Assembly: GCA_910586255.1 (NCBI GenBank) | Contig: CAJUHR010000030.1 | Coordinates: 3,740-58,705 of the forward strand | DNA from: an uncultured Lachnospiraceae bacterium | GTDB lineage: Bacteria > Bacillota > Clostridia > Lachnospirales > Lachnospiraceae | Length of the DNA stretch: 54,966 nucleotides | Direction of reading: 5' to 3' | Shown: positions 8,694-17,250 of the stretch, in pieces | Numbering within the stretch: the stretch's first letter is position 1 | How the letters are laid out: the number at the start of each line of letters is the position of its first letter | The notes under the pieces: model-generated | Databases searched by the model: none | Told to the model about the DNA's origin: nothing | What the model saw: only the letters and a program-made list of their open reading frames with translations | Program-made: the position numbers and the translations under genes

Positions 8694-10349
8694 ATGGTAC
8701 AGGTTACAGTAGAGAATGAGAGACGGGAGTATGAGATCGGAACTCTGCTAAAGGACATAGCGCAGGAGTTTCAGCCGCGTTTTGAAAATGATATCCTGCT
8801 GGCCATGGTCAACGGAAAGCTGCAGGAGCTGCATAAGCTGGCCCGCAGCGGTTCGGAGATCCGCTTTCTGACGGCAAAGGCCAAGGCAGGGATGCAGACC
8901 TACCACAGGAGCGTGACATTGCTTCTGCTAAAAGCGTTTCATGACGTGGTGGGATCAGAGCGGCTGTCCAGAATTTCTGTGGATTTTTCCATTGGCGGAG
9001 GGCTTTTTGTGGAGCCGGAGGGGGATTTTGTTCTGGATCAGGCTCTGGTGGACCAGGTCAAGGCCAAGATGGAGGCATGCGTGAAAGCGAACCTGCCGGT
9101 GATGAAGAGAAACATCAGCACTGACGAGGCGGTGGAGCTGTTTCATCACTATGAGATGTATGATAAGGAGCGGCTGTTCCAGTTCAGACGAGTCTCCCGG
9201 GTCAATATCTACAACATTGACGGCTATGAGGATTACAATTACGGCTATATGGTCCAGAACACCGGATATCTGAAATATTTTGATCTGGTGCTCTATCAGC
9301 ACGGAATGGTGCTTCTTTTGCCGGACGCGTCAGAGCCTACAAAGGTCCGGCCCTTTGCTCCTCAGGAAAAGCTGTTCCAGGTTTTAAGGGAATCCGGAGA
9401 GTGGGGACGGAAGCTTCAGGTGTCCAACGTAGGCGCTCTCAATGAGCGCATTACCAGAGGGGGAATGAATGACCTGATTCTGATTCAGGAGGCCCTTATG
9501 GAAAAGAAAATGGGAGATATTGCGGATCAGATTGCCATGAAGCCGGACACAAAGTTTGTTATGATCGCCGGTCCATCCTCCTCAGGCAAGACCACCTTTT
9601 CTCACCGGCTTTCCATTCAGCTGCGGGCCAAGGGGTTTGTTCCGCATCCCATTGCCGTGGACAATTACTTTGTGAACCGGGTTGACAGTCCCCGGGATGA
9701 GGACGGCAATTATGACTATGAATCCCTCAAATGTATTGATGTGGAGCAGTTTAACCGGGATATGCAGGATCTTCTGGCAGGGAAAACCGTGGAGATGCCG
9801 GAGTATAATTTTATCACCGGGGAGAGGGAATACAGAGGCAATAAGCTGACTCTGGGGGCAGAGGATATTCTGGTGATAGAGGGGATTCACTGCCTTAACG
9901 AGGCATTGTCCTACACTCTTCCCAAGGAAAACAAATTTAAGATCTATATCAGCGCCCTTACCCAGTTAAACATCGATGAGCACAATCGGATTCCCACCAC
10001 AGACGGGCGTCTTATCCGGCGGATAGTCCGGGATTCCAGGACCAGGGGAGCTTCTGCCCAGGATACTATACGCCGGTGGCCGTCTGTGCGCCGGGGGGAG
10101 GAGAGGAATATTTTCCCCTACCAGGAGGAGGCGGATGTGATGTTCAACTCCGCTTTGGTGTATGAATTTGCGGTCTTAAAGCAGTGTGTGGAGCCTCTTT
10201 TGTTCAGTGTGCCCAGAAACAGCCCGGAGTATCTGGAGGCCAAGCGGCTTTTGAAATTCCTGGATTATTTCCTGGGAGTGAGCAGTGAGGATATTCCGAG
10301 AAATTCGATTCTTCGGGAGTTTATCGGAGGAAGCTGCTTTAAGGTGTGA
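8694..10349 (+). CDS. Uridine kinase-like nucleoside kinase with N-terminal ThrRS-like (TGS/SAD) region
   Basis: Predicted to phosphorylate a nucleoside using a P-loop kinase domain. The 551-aa product starts with a TGS-like segment (about 1-60) and a threonyl-tRNA-synthetase-SAD-like region (about 60-200). The uridine-kinase-like domain begins at GPSSSGKT (residues 293-300) and continues through IAVDNYFVNR and DILVIEGIHCLNE. ATG 8694 follows AAGGAGGAGG. This fused architecture is frequent in Clostridia, where it is annotated as nucleoside kinase; the exact substrate is unproven. No frameshift or truncation is seen. Confidence 0.9.
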   Translation: MVQVTVENERREYEIGTLLKDIAQEFQPRFENDILLAMVNGKLQELHKLARSGSEIRFLTAKAKAGMQTYHRSVTLLLLKAFHDVVGSERLSRISVDFSIGGGLFVEPEGDFVLDQALVDQVKAKMEACVKANLPVMKRNISTDEAVELFHHYEMYDKERLFQFRRVSRVNIYNIDGYEDYNYGYMVQNTGYLKYFDLVLYQHGMVLLLPDASEPTKVRPFAPQEKLFQVLRESGEWGRKLQVSNVGALNERITRGGMNDLILIQEALMEKKMGDIADQIAMKPDTKFVMIAGPSSSGKTTFSHRLSIQLRAKGFVPHPIAVDNYFVNRVDSPRDEDGNYDYESLKCIDVEQFNRDMQDLLAGKTVEMPEYNFITGEREYRGNKLTLGAEDILVIEGIHCLNEALSYTLPKENKFKIYISALTQLNIDEHNRIPTTDGRLIRRIVRDSRTRGASAQDTIRRWPSVRRGEERNIFPYQEEADVMFNSALVYEFAVLKQCVEPLLFSVPRNSPEYLEAKRLLKFLDYFLGVSSEDIPRNSILREFIGGSCFKV

Positions 10350-10362
10350 CAGATGGATTTTT

Positions 10363-10391
10363 AGGACAGGCCGGCGATACAGGCCTGTCCT
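10363..10391. other. 10-bp perfect hairpin between nucleoside kinase and HAD genes
   Basis: AGGACAGGCC and GGCCTGTCCT (10363-10372 with 10382-10391) form a perfect 10-bp stem with a 9-nt loop. No T tract follows on either strand, so an intrinsic terminator is unlikely. It may be an RNA processing or stability element, or a leftover palindromic repeat. It ends 26 bases before the HAD gene. Confidence 0.6.
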
Positions 10392-10417
10392 GACGGCAAC
10401 AAAAGAGAGGCGGAAAG

Positions 10418-11227
10418 ATGATGGACAAAAAGGCGCTGTTTTTTGATATTGACGGAACTCTTTTAAGTGAGATTACCCACATGGTGCCGGGGAGCGCCGC
10501 GGCTGCTTTGAGTGAGGCCAGAAAAGAGGGACATCGGGTATTTATCAATTCCGGAAGGACTTTATGTCTGAGCAGGGAGATTTTCGGCTTGGTGGAGACG
10601 GATGGATGTCTGTGCGGCTGCGGAACCTATATAGAGGCGGACGGAAGGATTCTGTACCATCACCAGATACCCTTAGAGCGGTGCAACCGCATCAAAAAGG
10701 ATATTGTGGCCTATGGTCTGGACGGGGTTTTAGAAGGTAAGGAAAGCTGCTGTATGCAAAAGCATGTATCCAGGATACCGAAGACAGAGCATTTAAAGAG
10801 ATCTGTAGGTAACAGCGGGATCCTTACCCCTTATGGATGGGAAAATGACCAATATGTCTATGACAAATTCTGTGTGATGGCAGACGCGCAAAGTGATCGG
10901 GAAGGCTTTTTTAAAACCTTAGAGCCAGATATTCAGGTCATTGACCGGGGAGATGATTTTTACGAATGTGTTCCAAAGGGACACTCCAAGGCCACCGGAA
11001 TCCGGTTTGTTTTGGAGCATTACGGGATTTCGCTGGAAAATGCCTATGTGTTCGGGGACAGCACCAATGATCTGTCCATGTTTGAGTACGCCATACACAC
11101 GGTTTTGATGGGTAAGCACGACAGGGAGCTGGAGGAGTATGCAGAGTTTATCACCAGGACCGTGGAGGAGGATGGAATTGCCTATGCCATGGAGAGACTG
11201 GGGTTGTGTAAGAAACCCGTAAGTTGA
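10418..11227 (+). CDS. Cof-type HAD-superfamily hydrolase
   Basis: Predicted cytoplasmic phosphatase of the Cof subfamily acting on a small phosphorylated metabolite. The 269-aa product has motif I (FFDIDGTLL, nucleophile Asp10 and Asp12), motif II (INSGRT), a cap domain in the middle, a lysine in KGHSKATGI (motif III) and motif IV (GDSTNDLSM). ATG 10418 or the next ATG could be used; GAGAGGCGGAAAG lies upstream. Its TGA stop lies inside the -35 box of the rnpB promoter. Substrate cannot be inferred. Confidence 0.9.
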   Translation: MMDKKALFFDIDGTLLSEITHMVPGSAAAALSEARKEGHRVFINSGRTLCLSREIFGLVETDGCLCGCGTYIEADGRILYHHQIPLERCNRIKKDIVAYGLDGVLEGKESCCMQKHVSRIPKTEHLKRSVGNSGILTPYGWENDQYVYDKFCVMADAQSDREGFFKTLEPDIQVIDRGDDFYECVPKGHSKATGIRFVLEHYGISLENAYVFGDSTNDLSMFEYAIHTVLMGKHDRELEEYAEFITRTVEEDGIAYAMERLGLCKKPVS

Positions 11228-11252
11228 CAGGGTTTTTGTTTGGTGATAAAAT
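11224..11252 (+). promoter_or_regulatory. rnpB promoter
   Basis: TTGACA at 11224-11229, a 17-bp spacer, and TAAAAT at 11247-11252. This places transcription start at about 11259-11261, exactly where helix P1 of the RNase P RNA begins. The -35 hexamer contains the stop codon (11225-11227) of the upstream HAD gene. Confidence 0.88.
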
Positions 11253-11260
11253 GGGGGCAT

Positions 11261-11605
11261 CTGAGTAGGACAGATGGCCGCTGCCGCACAGCCGCAAGGA
11301 GGCGGGAGAGGAAAGTCCGGGCTTCACAGGGCAGGATGCCAGATAACGTCTGGCGGAGGCGACTCCAGGGACAGTGCAACAGAAATGTACCGCCGGCTTT
11401 GGCCGGTAAGGGTGGAAGGGCAGTGTAAGAGACTACCGCCTGTCTGGTAACAGGCAGGGCACATGTAAACCCCATCCGAAGCAAGACCGAACAGAAAGCA
11501 TAAGGCGGCCCGTCTGCTTTCGGGTAGGTTGCTTGAGCCGGACGGCAACGTCCGGCCTAGATAGATGGCCATCCACGACATAACCCGGCTTACCGTCCTG
11601 CTCAG
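11261..11605 (+). ncRNA. rnpB: RNase P RNA (type A)
   Basis: Catalytic RNA of RNase P, which matures tRNA 5' ends. Conserved core blocks are visible: GAGGAAAGTCCGGGC (P4 5' side) near 11307, ACAGAAA near 11380, GACCGAACAGAAAGCATAA near 11485 and GATAGATGGCCATCC near 11560. The ends pair as P1: CTGAGTAGGAC (11261-11271) with GTCCTGCTCAG (11595-11605), with one G-U pair. About 345 nt, normal length. The downstream terminator fits. Confidence 0.97.
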
Positions 11606-11626
11606 GTTTAAAATAGGGACATTTTG

Positions 11627-11655
11627 AAAAAGAGAGGGATACTCCTCTCTTTTTT
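11627..11655 (+). terminator. Intrinsic terminator of rnpB
   Basis: AAAAAGAGAGG (11627-11637) pairs with CCTCTCTTTTT (11644-11654) around a 6-nt loop, running straight into a T tract. It lies 22 bases beyond the rnpB 3' end. Confidence 0.9.
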
Positions 11656-11744
11656 GCAAGATCGTATGGCAAGGCTGTTCTAGTGCTCCATCCAGACAGA
11701 AATCAGGGAGGCGTTCCGAAGAAGAGAAAGGGGGCCAAAAAACC

Positions 11745-12734
11745 GTGAAAAAAAGCAGACTTACCGTGATGGCTTTGGCAGGCGCCATGTGTCTGGGAAA
11801 GATTTTTTCTGGCTATGCCATGGAGGCTCCGGGAGACGGGGAACCGGGTTGGTCCTACGGACAGGGAAATTATCGCTGGTGCTATTTTGATAAGGATCAG
11901 AGGCCGCACACAGGCTGGCTCAATTATAACGGGGAATGGTATTGGTTTAATGAGGACGGATGGATGGTCAGCGGAGGGACGACCACAGTGGAGGGAACCT
12001 CCTACTACTTCTTTATCAACGGTCATATGGCATGGAATCAGTATGTGGGGATGAAATTTTACGGCAGGGACGGACAGCATCAGCCGGAGCAGGACGTGCG
12101 GGTGGTGGGCAAGATCAATCCGAACAGCGAGGATAAGGACTTATTTTCGGATTTTATGTATCTGATCCCGAGGAGCTGGATTGGCCGGTTTGTGGAGGAC
12201 GGCTGGCAGCTGATGTTTTATAAACAGAAGAAATACTTCTCCGCTCCCAGCACAAACCTGGGAATCTATTATGTCCGTCACAGTGTAGATACCCGCTATA
12301 AAAAAGTCAAGTTTACCGATGTGGACAGTGTGCTGCAGGGCTTTGGGGAGTATGTGGGGTATGCCTCCGGCTGTTATGAGGAGGGAGATGCCCGAATGAA
12401 GATTTTGTGGGAGGAGCAGCCGGCAGTCGCTTCTCTTTTGAATATACCGGACTGGTATCAGCAAGATGAAATGTTTTATTTTGGGAAGCTTTTTGCTGCA
12501 TACCTGGACGGGGAGCTGAGAGAAGAGCTTTTGGGGGCTTCCCCTAAAGCCTGTCAGGTTATGGAGGAAATTTTGCATCTTGAGGACGATGAGGCCACCC
12601 GGCAAAGGCTGCAGGATAAGGCCAGAAAGGAACGGGAGCAGGCAGTCAGGCGGGCACAGAGGCTTGCCGAGCAGGAGGGGTACGGGCCTGGGGTGAAGAA
12701 GTTATCGGGGGAGGAAGAGGACAATCACAATTGA
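11745..12734 (+). CDS. Secreted protein with cell-wall-binding repeats
   Basis: A 329-aa exported protein. GTG 11745 follows a GAAAGGGGG ribosome site. Residues 1-25 form a signal peptide (KKSR, hydrophobic core, SGYA-ME cleavage). Residues about 35-95 hold aromatic/glycine repeats of the choline- or glucan-binding type (TGWLNYNGEWYWFNEDGWM). The rest has no domain I recognise, and the C-terminal 60 residues are very charged and probably helical. Such repeats usually anchor proteins to the cell wall. It lies between rnpB and the riboflavin leader. Its stop codon overlaps a promoter. Confidence 0.8.
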   Translation: MKKSRLTVMALAGAMCLGKIFSGYAMEAPGDGEPGWSYGQGNYRWCYFDKDQRPHTGWLNYNGEWYWFNEDGWMVSGGTTTVEGTSYYFFINGHMAWNQYVGMKFYGRDGQHQPEQDVRVVGKINPNSEDKDLFSDFMYLIPRSWIGRFVEDGWQLMFYKQKKYFSAPSTNLGIYYVRHSVDTRYKKVKFTDVDSVLQGFGEYVGYASGCYEEGDARMKILWEEQPAVASLLNIPDWYQQDEMFYFGKLFAAYLDGELREELLGASPKACQVMEEILHLEDDEATRQRLQDKARKEREQAVRRAQRLAEQEGYGPGVKKLSGEEEDNHN

Positions 12735-12759
12735 TACTTGTCACAAATTTGTATATAAT
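12731..12759 (+). promoter_or_regulatory. Upstream promoter of the riboflavin leader
   Basis: TTGATA (12731-12736), 17-bp spacer, TATAAT (12754-12759). The -35 box overlaps the TGA stop (12732-12734) of the preceding secreted-protein gene. Start would be near 12766, about 185 nt before the FMN aptamer. Confidence 0.75.
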
Positions 12760-12900
12760 TGTTTGGGCTGGAAATTTAATGGGCTGACAGAGAAGATGAG
12801 AACGGAAACATTTATTTTTTCCACTTTGAAAACGGTGGTTAAAGAAGTAGCATTTACTCTTGCAGAAAAGGGTAATTTTCTTTTCAGATTCCAAAAACCC

Positions 12901-12929
12901 TTGATTTTTCCTCAAAAAACCATTATAAT
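12901..12929 (+). promoter_or_regulatory. Proximal promoter of the riboflavin operon
   Basis: TTGATT (12901-12906), 17-bp spacer and a perfect TATAAT (12924-12929). Start would be near 12936, about 15 nt before the FMN aptamer, so this is probably the main promoter for the riboswitch-controlled transcript. Confidence 0.85.
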
Positions 12930-12950
12930 AAACACAACAATCAAGAATAA

Positions 12951-13057
12951 ATCTTCAGGGCAGGGTGAAAGTCCCTACCGGCGGTATAGCCCGCGAGCCG
13001 TAAGGCTGATCCGGTGAGATTCCGGAGCCGACAGTTAAAGTCTGGATGGGAGAAGAT
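12951..13057 (+). promoter_or_regulatory. FMN riboswitch (RFN element)
   Basis: The RFN consensus is clear: P1 halves ATCTTC (12951) and GAAGAT (ending 13057), then GGGCAGGGTGAAAGTCCC, TACCGGCGGT, the CCGCGAGCC block, GATCCGGTGAGATTCCGGA, GCCGACAGTTAAAGTCTGGA and TGGGAGAAGAT. It binds FMN and turns expression off. It is followed by terminators and the rib genes, as expected. Confidence 0.97.
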
Positions 13058-13126
13058 GACTGGTGCTAAGTTTTGCCAATGCAGCAGATGGCTTGTCGGG
13101 CCTGTATATTTTTCTTTGTCACAGAT

Positions 13127-13160
13127 GCTCTGAAATGGGATTCCTGTTTCAGAGCTTTTT
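13127..13160 (+). terminator. Riboswitch-controlled terminator
   Basis: GCTCTGAAA (13127-13135) pairs perfectly with TTTCAGAGC (13147-13155), then TTTTT. It lies 70 nt past the FMN aptamer and is the likely off-state terminator. Confidence 0.85.
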
Positions 13161-13230
13161 GATTTAGGAGGAATTTAGCTGTAAAGCGGTCCATTGGGGC
13201 TCTTGGCAGGAGCTTTGAAGATAATAGTCT

Positions 13231-13264
13231 ATACCCTGTGGATGATTTCGCAGGGTATTTTTTT
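13231..13264 (+). terminator. Second leader terminator before ribD
   Basis: ATACCCTG (13231-13238) pairs with CAGGGTAT (13251-13258), followed by a T run reaching 13264. It is a second intrinsic terminator in the same leader, 76 bases before ribD. Either it adds to FMN control or it is a separate attenuator. Confidence 0.8.
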
Positions 13265-13339
13265 GCTTTATGGAAATTGCGTTCCGGCGCCGGAAGGACT
13301 ACGTGGGAAAGCTCAAAAAAGAGGGAGGACAGGAAAGAA

Positions 13340-14539
13340 ATGGAGATGAAGGACGGGAACATGGCAGAGCGAAAATTCATGGAGCGGGCCATTGATCTGG
13401 CCAGGTTTGGCCGGGGGTGGACGAACCCCAATCCGGTGGTGGGGGCAGTGATCGTAAAGGATGGAAGGGTGATCGGAGAGGGGTATCATGCTCGGTATGG
13501 AGGACTTCATGCGGAGCGCAACGCCATTGCGTCCCTGACAGAATCAGCCCGGGGGGCGGTGCTTTATGTGACTTTGGAGCCCTGCTGCCATTATGGGAAA
13601 ACGCCGCCCTGTACAGAGGCGATTCTTAAACAGGGAATCAGCCGGGTGGTAATCGGCTCAAGGGATCCCAACCCCAAGGTGGCAGGCAAGGGAGCGGCGA
13701 TTCTCAGGGAGGCAGGAGTGGAGGTGGAGGAGGATTTTATGAGGGAGGAGTGCGACCGGCTGAATCCTGTGTTTTTTCACTACATAACAATCGGTACCCC
13801 TTATGTGGTAATGAAATATGCCATGACACTTGACGGAAAAATTGCCACCCGGACCGGGGAATCCAAATGGATTACCGGGGAGGAGGCACGCAGGCAGGTT
13901 CACAGGATGCGCCATGAATATACGGGAATTATGGCAGGAATCGGTACGGTTCTGGCAGATGATCCCATGCTGAATGTAAGGATGGGGAGCGGGATAAGGG
14001 GAAGTGCCCCGGGGGAGCCGGTATGGGGCAGTGGAGCAGATGAAAGCAGGGGGAAAATGAAAAGCCCGGTGCGGATTATCTGCGACAGCAGGCTGCGGAT
14101 TCCGTCTGAGTGCAAAATCTGTCAGACCGCCGGGGAATATCCCACCATTGTGGCTCACGGAACCGGTCGCAGGCAGGACATAAAGCGGCTGGAGGATATG
14201 GGAATCCAGGTGATTGCAATGCCGGATAAGGAGGGCCGTGTGGACCTGAAAAATTTGATGAGGATTTTGGGCCGTCAGGGCATTGACAGCATTTTGCTGG
14301 AAGGGGGAGGGGAGCTGAATGAGAGCGCCTTGAGAGCGGGAATCGTACATTCTCTGAAGGTCTTTGTGGCTCCCAAGATATTTGGAGGACAACAGGCCAA
14401 GACACCGGTGACAGGCGCGGGGGTGGCGTTGCCGGATGAGGCCAAACGGTTTTCTCTGGAAGCGATATCCCCAATTGGGGAGGATTTGCTGCTGGAATAT
14501 AAAGTGAATCAGTCGGCTTATCCGGGCGAGCCAGAATAG
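13340..14539 (+). CDS. ribD: Bifunctional riboflavin deaminase/reductase RibD
   Basis: Carries out steps two and three of riboflavin synthesis: deamination of the pyrimidine ring, then NADPH-dependent reduction of the ribosyl side chain. The 399-aa product has an N-terminal deaminase with HAERNAI and PCCHYGKTPPC zinc/catalytic motifs, and a C-terminal reductase (MTLDGKIATRTGESKWITG; ILLEGGGELN). ATG 13340 follows AGGGAGGA by 10 bases. First gene after the FMN riboswitch, so repressed by FMN. Residues about 215-235 hold a Gly/Ser-rich insert in the reductase. Otherwise normal. Confidence 0.96.
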   Translation: MEMKDGNMAERKFMERAIDLARFGRGWTNPNPVVGAVIVKDGRVIGEGYHARYGGLHAERNAIASLTESARGAVLYVTLEPCCHYGKTPPCTEAILKQGISRVVIGSRDPNPKVAGKGAAILREAGVEVEEDFMREECDRLNPVFFHYITIGTPYVVMKYAMTLDGKIATRTGESKWITGEEARRQVHRMRHEYTGIMAGIGTVLADDPMLNVRMGSGIRGSAPGEPVWGSGADESRGKMKSPVRIICDSRLRIPSECKICQTAGEYPTIVAHGTGRRQDIKRLEDMGIQVIAMPDKEGRVDLKNLMRILGRQGIDSILLEGGGELNESALRAGIVHSLKVFVAPKIFGGQQAKTPVTGAGVALPDEAKRFSLEAISPIGEDLLLEYKVNQSAYPGEPE

Positions 14540-14640
14540 CAGAGCAGAGGCGATTCCATGTTTAGACGCGGCATAAATCGCCACAGAAGCTAATTATATA
14601 AGGAAGAGTGTAAAGAAGGCTTAAGAAAGAGAGATAAAAG

Positions 14641-15339
14641 ATGTTTACAGGGATTGTGGAGGAGCTTGGAAGGATTCAGAGAATTGCTCTTAAGGGAAGC
14701 TCCGGAAAAATTTCCATAGGAGCCAAAAAGGTTTTGGAGGGAACCAGAATCGGAGACAGCATTGCGGTAAACGGAATCTGCCTGACGGTGGTTTCCATAC
14801 AGCCGGACGGATTTACGGCGGATGTGATGGCGGAGACCTTTCGCAGAAGCAGCTTAGGGCAAAAGCGGGCGGGAGATCTGGTCAACTTAGAGCGGGCCAT
14901 GGCGGCCATGGGGCGTTTTGGAGGACATATCGTGTCGGGACATATTGACGGCACCGGAGTGATCCGTTCCTGTCAGAAAGAGGAAAATGCCGTGTGGGTT
15001 ACCGTGGAGGCAAAGCCGGAGATTATGAGGCTGATTGTGGAGAAGGGCTCTGTCTGTATAGACGGAATCAGCCTGACTGTGGCGGCCGTGGGAAAGGAAT
15101 GGTTTCAGGTATCGGTGATTCCCCATACAGGGGAGGAGACAACGCTTCTTGGCAGAAAGCCCGGGGAGCTGGTAAATCTGGAGAATGATATTGTGGGAAA
15201 ATATGTGGAAAAGCTGATGGGGCTTGCAAGAACTGGAGAAAGAGAGAGAATGAAAGGAACAGACGGGAAAGGAGAAACGGAAGAGACGGGAGGAGGCAGA
15301 AGAATCACCATGGAAATGCTAAAGGAATATGGAATATGA
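14641..15339 (+). CDS. ribE: Riboflavin synthase alpha subunit
   Basis: Dismutates two 6,7-dimethyl-8-ribityllumazines to riboflavin. The 232-aa product starts MFTGIVEELGRI and has two lumazine-binding halves (GNG-type motifs IAVNGICLTV and VCIDGISLTV; SGHIDGTG). It is about 15-20 residues longer than usual, with a charged, Gly-rich tail (about 200-222). ATG 14641 follows AAGAGAG. The gap from ribD is 101 bases without an obvious terminator, so it belongs to the rib operon. Called ribC or ribE depending on the nomenclature. Confidence 0.95.
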   Translation: MFTGIVEELGRIQRIALKGSSGKISIGAKKVLEGTRIGDSIAVNGICLTVVSIQPDGFTADVMAETFRRSSLGQKRAGDLVNLERAMAAMGRFGGHIVSGHIDGTGVIRSCQKEENAVWVTVEAKPEIMRLIVEKGSVCIDGISLTVAAVGKEWFQVSVIPHTGEETTLLGRKPGELVNLENDIVGKYVEKLMGLARTGERERMKGTDGKGETEETGGGRRITMEMLKEYGI

Positions 15340-15469
15340 CAAAACAGTTGCGTGATATGAGAAGGGATCGGAAAATATCCAGATAAGGGAGGACAGGCCG
15401 GAAAAGGAAATCCGGAAAGCAATTTTTAAACATGCTTTAAAAGTTAAGAAAAGTAAAGGAGAAAGGAAA

Positions 15470-16681
15470 ATGAATTATCAGTACAATACCGTTGAGGAGG
15501 CCCTCACAGAGCTGCGGGCAGGAAGAATCATTCTTGTCACCGATGATCCGGACCGGGAGAATGAGGGGGACATGATTTGCGCGGCACAGTTTGCCACTCA
15601 GGAAAATATCAATTTTATGGCTTGCCATGCCAAAGGTCTGATCTGCACGCCTATGAGCGGAGCCTTTGCGGCGAAGCTGGGGCTTCCTCCTATGGTGGCA
15701 GAGAACACAGACAACCATCAGACAGCATTTACCGTGTCCATTGACCATGTGGATACCACCACCGGAATCTCGGCGGCAGAACGCTCCTATACAATGATGA
15801 AATGTGTGGCCGAGGGGACGAGGCCGGAGGATTTCCGCAGGCCGGGCCATGTGTTTCCCTTGATTTCCAGACGCGGCGGGGTGCTGGTGAGAAACGGTCA
15901 CACGGAGGCAACGGTGGATCTGTGCCGCCTGGCAGGATTAAAGGAGTGCGGGATCTGCTGTGAGATCATGGAGGAGGACGGCACTATGATGCGGACCCAA
16001 AATCTGTGGAAGCTGGCAGAGAATTACGGACTTAAGTTTATTACCATCCGGGATTTGCAGGATTACTGCCGGATTCATGACAAGCATGTGGTCCGGGAGG
16101 CATGCGCGGATATGCCCACCCAGTATGGCCGTTTTCGGATCTATGGCTATGTAAATGATATTTCCGGGGAGCATCATGTGGCCCTGGTGAAAGGGGAAAT
16201 AGGAGACGGAGAAGATGTACTTTGCCGGGTTCATTCCGAATGTCTGACCGGGGATACCTTTGGTTCCATGCGCTGTGACTGCGGGAAGCAGCTTCAGACA
16301 GCCATGAAGCAGATTGAGGAGGAGGGCCGGGGGATTGTACTGTACATGCGCCAGGAAGGCCGGGGAATTGGTCTGATTAACAAGCTGAAGGCCTATGAGC
16401 TGCAGGAGCAGGGATATGATACGGTGGAGGCCAATGTGAAGCTGGGCTTTGCGCCGGATCTGCGGGAGTACTGGATTGGGGCGCAGATCCTTTCCGATCT
16501 GGGTGTGCGGTCGCTGCGGCTTCTGACCAACAATCCGGACAAGGTGTACGGAATCGGAGATTTTGGACTGGAAATCCGGGAGCGGGTTCCCATTGAGATC
16601 GAGCCCCAGCCCTTTGACGCATTTTATATGAGGACAAAGCAGGTGAAAATGGGGCATATTTTCCATAAAATCCAGGTATAA
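15470..16681 (+). CDS. ribBA: Bifunctional DHBP synthase / GTP cyclohydrolase II
   Basis: The N-terminal half (about 1-205) makes 3,4-dihydroxy-2-butanone-4-phosphate from ribulose 5-phosphate (DDPDRENEGD, DHVDTTTGISAAERS, RPGHVFPL). The C-terminal half (about 206-403) opens GTP, with zinc cysteines in HSECLTGDTFGSMRCDCG and the YMRQEGRGIGL motif. Both active sites look intact. The length (403 aa) is standard. ATG 15470 follows AAGGAGAAAGG. Third gene of the riboflavin operon. Confidence 0.97.
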   Translation: MNYQYNTVEEALTELRAGRIILVTDDPDRENEGDMICAAQFATQENINFMACHAKGLICTPMSGAFAAKLGLPPMVAENTDNHQTAFTVSIDHVDTTTGISAAERSYTMMKCVAEGTRPEDFRRPGHVFPLISRRGGVLVRNGHTEATVDLCRLAGLKECGICCEIMEEDGTMMRTQNLWKLAENYGLKFITIRDLQDYCRIHDKHVVREACADMPTQYGRFRIYGYVNDISGEHHVALVKGEIGDGEDVLCRVHSECLTGDTFGSMRCDCGKQLQTAMKQIEEEGRGIVLYMRQEGRGIGLINKLKAYELQEQGYDTVEANVKLGFAPDLREYWIGAQILSDLGVRSLRLLTNNPDKVYGIGDFGLEIRERVPIEIEPQPFDAFYMRTKQVKMGHIFHKIQV

Positions 16682-16740
16682 GCTGCCGGCAGCTTTTGAG
16701 GCAGAAAAATATAAATTTAAATAATATGGAGGATATAAGT

Positions 16741-17250
16741 ATGAAACAGATTCGGATTTTGGAGGGAAAGGTAGTTGCACCGGAGGGAATGAAGGTGGCC
16801 ATTGTGGCTTCCCGGTTTAATGAGATCATTGTCAACAAGCTTTTGGGGGGAGCCGTGGACGGTCTGGTGCGTCATGGGGTGGAGGAGGAAAATATCACTG
16901 CCGCCTGGGTGCCCGGCGCCTTTGAGATTCCGGTGGCCGCCTCACGTCTTGCAAGGTCAGGCGAATACGATGCGGTGATCTGTGTGGGGGCAGTTATCCG
17001 GGGAGATACAAGCCATTATGATTATGTGTGCAGCGAGGTGTCTAAGGGAATCGCCCAGGTGGGACTGTCAACGGGGATTCCGGTGCTGTTCGGGGTGATT
17101 ACCACGGAGAATATTGAGCAGGCTATTGCCCGGGCCGGCAGCAAGGCGGGAAACAAAGGGTATGACTGTGCTTTGTCTGCCATTGAGATGGTGAATCTGA
17201 TGGGACAGTTCGTTACTGTTCACTCTATGCCTAATCACTCCGCTGATTAG
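16741..17250 (+). CDS. ribH: 6,7-dimethyl-8-ribityllumazine synthase
   Basis: Condenses the ribD product with DHBP to lumazine, forming the icosahedral lumazine synthase shell. Motifs: SRFNEIIVNKLLGGAVDGL, WVPGAFEIP, GAVIRGDTSHYDYVC and GVITTENIEQA. ATG 16741 is preceded by GGAGGA; an earlier in-frame start at 16696 lacks one. The 169-aa product is longer than the usual ~155: its last ~13 residues (FVTVHSMPNHSAD) are encoded by the left end of the inverted-repeat element at 17212-17386, which also supplies the stop codon. The catalytic part is complete. Confidence 0.95.
   Translation: MKQIRILEGKVVAPEGMKVAIVASRFNEIIVNKLLGGAVDGLVRHGVEEENITAAWVPGAFEIPVAASRLARSGEYDAVICVGAVIRGDTSHYDYVCSEVSKGIAQVGLSTGIPVLFGVITTENIEQAIARAGSKAGNKGYDCALSAIEMVNLMGQFVTVHSMPNHSAD

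Noticed and set aside
10363..10391. Intrinsic terminator before the HAD gene
   Set aside because: The stem is perfect but no T tract follows on either strand, so I list it only as a hairpin.
12763..13017. 84-aa ORF upstream of ribD
   Set aside because: It runs through the FMN riboswitch, whose bases are constrained by RNA structure; no ribosome site and a composition unlike protein.
16696..16740. Earlier in-frame start for ribH
   Set aside because: It would add 15 residues that are not family-like and lacks a ribosome site, whereas GGAGGA precedes ATG 16741.
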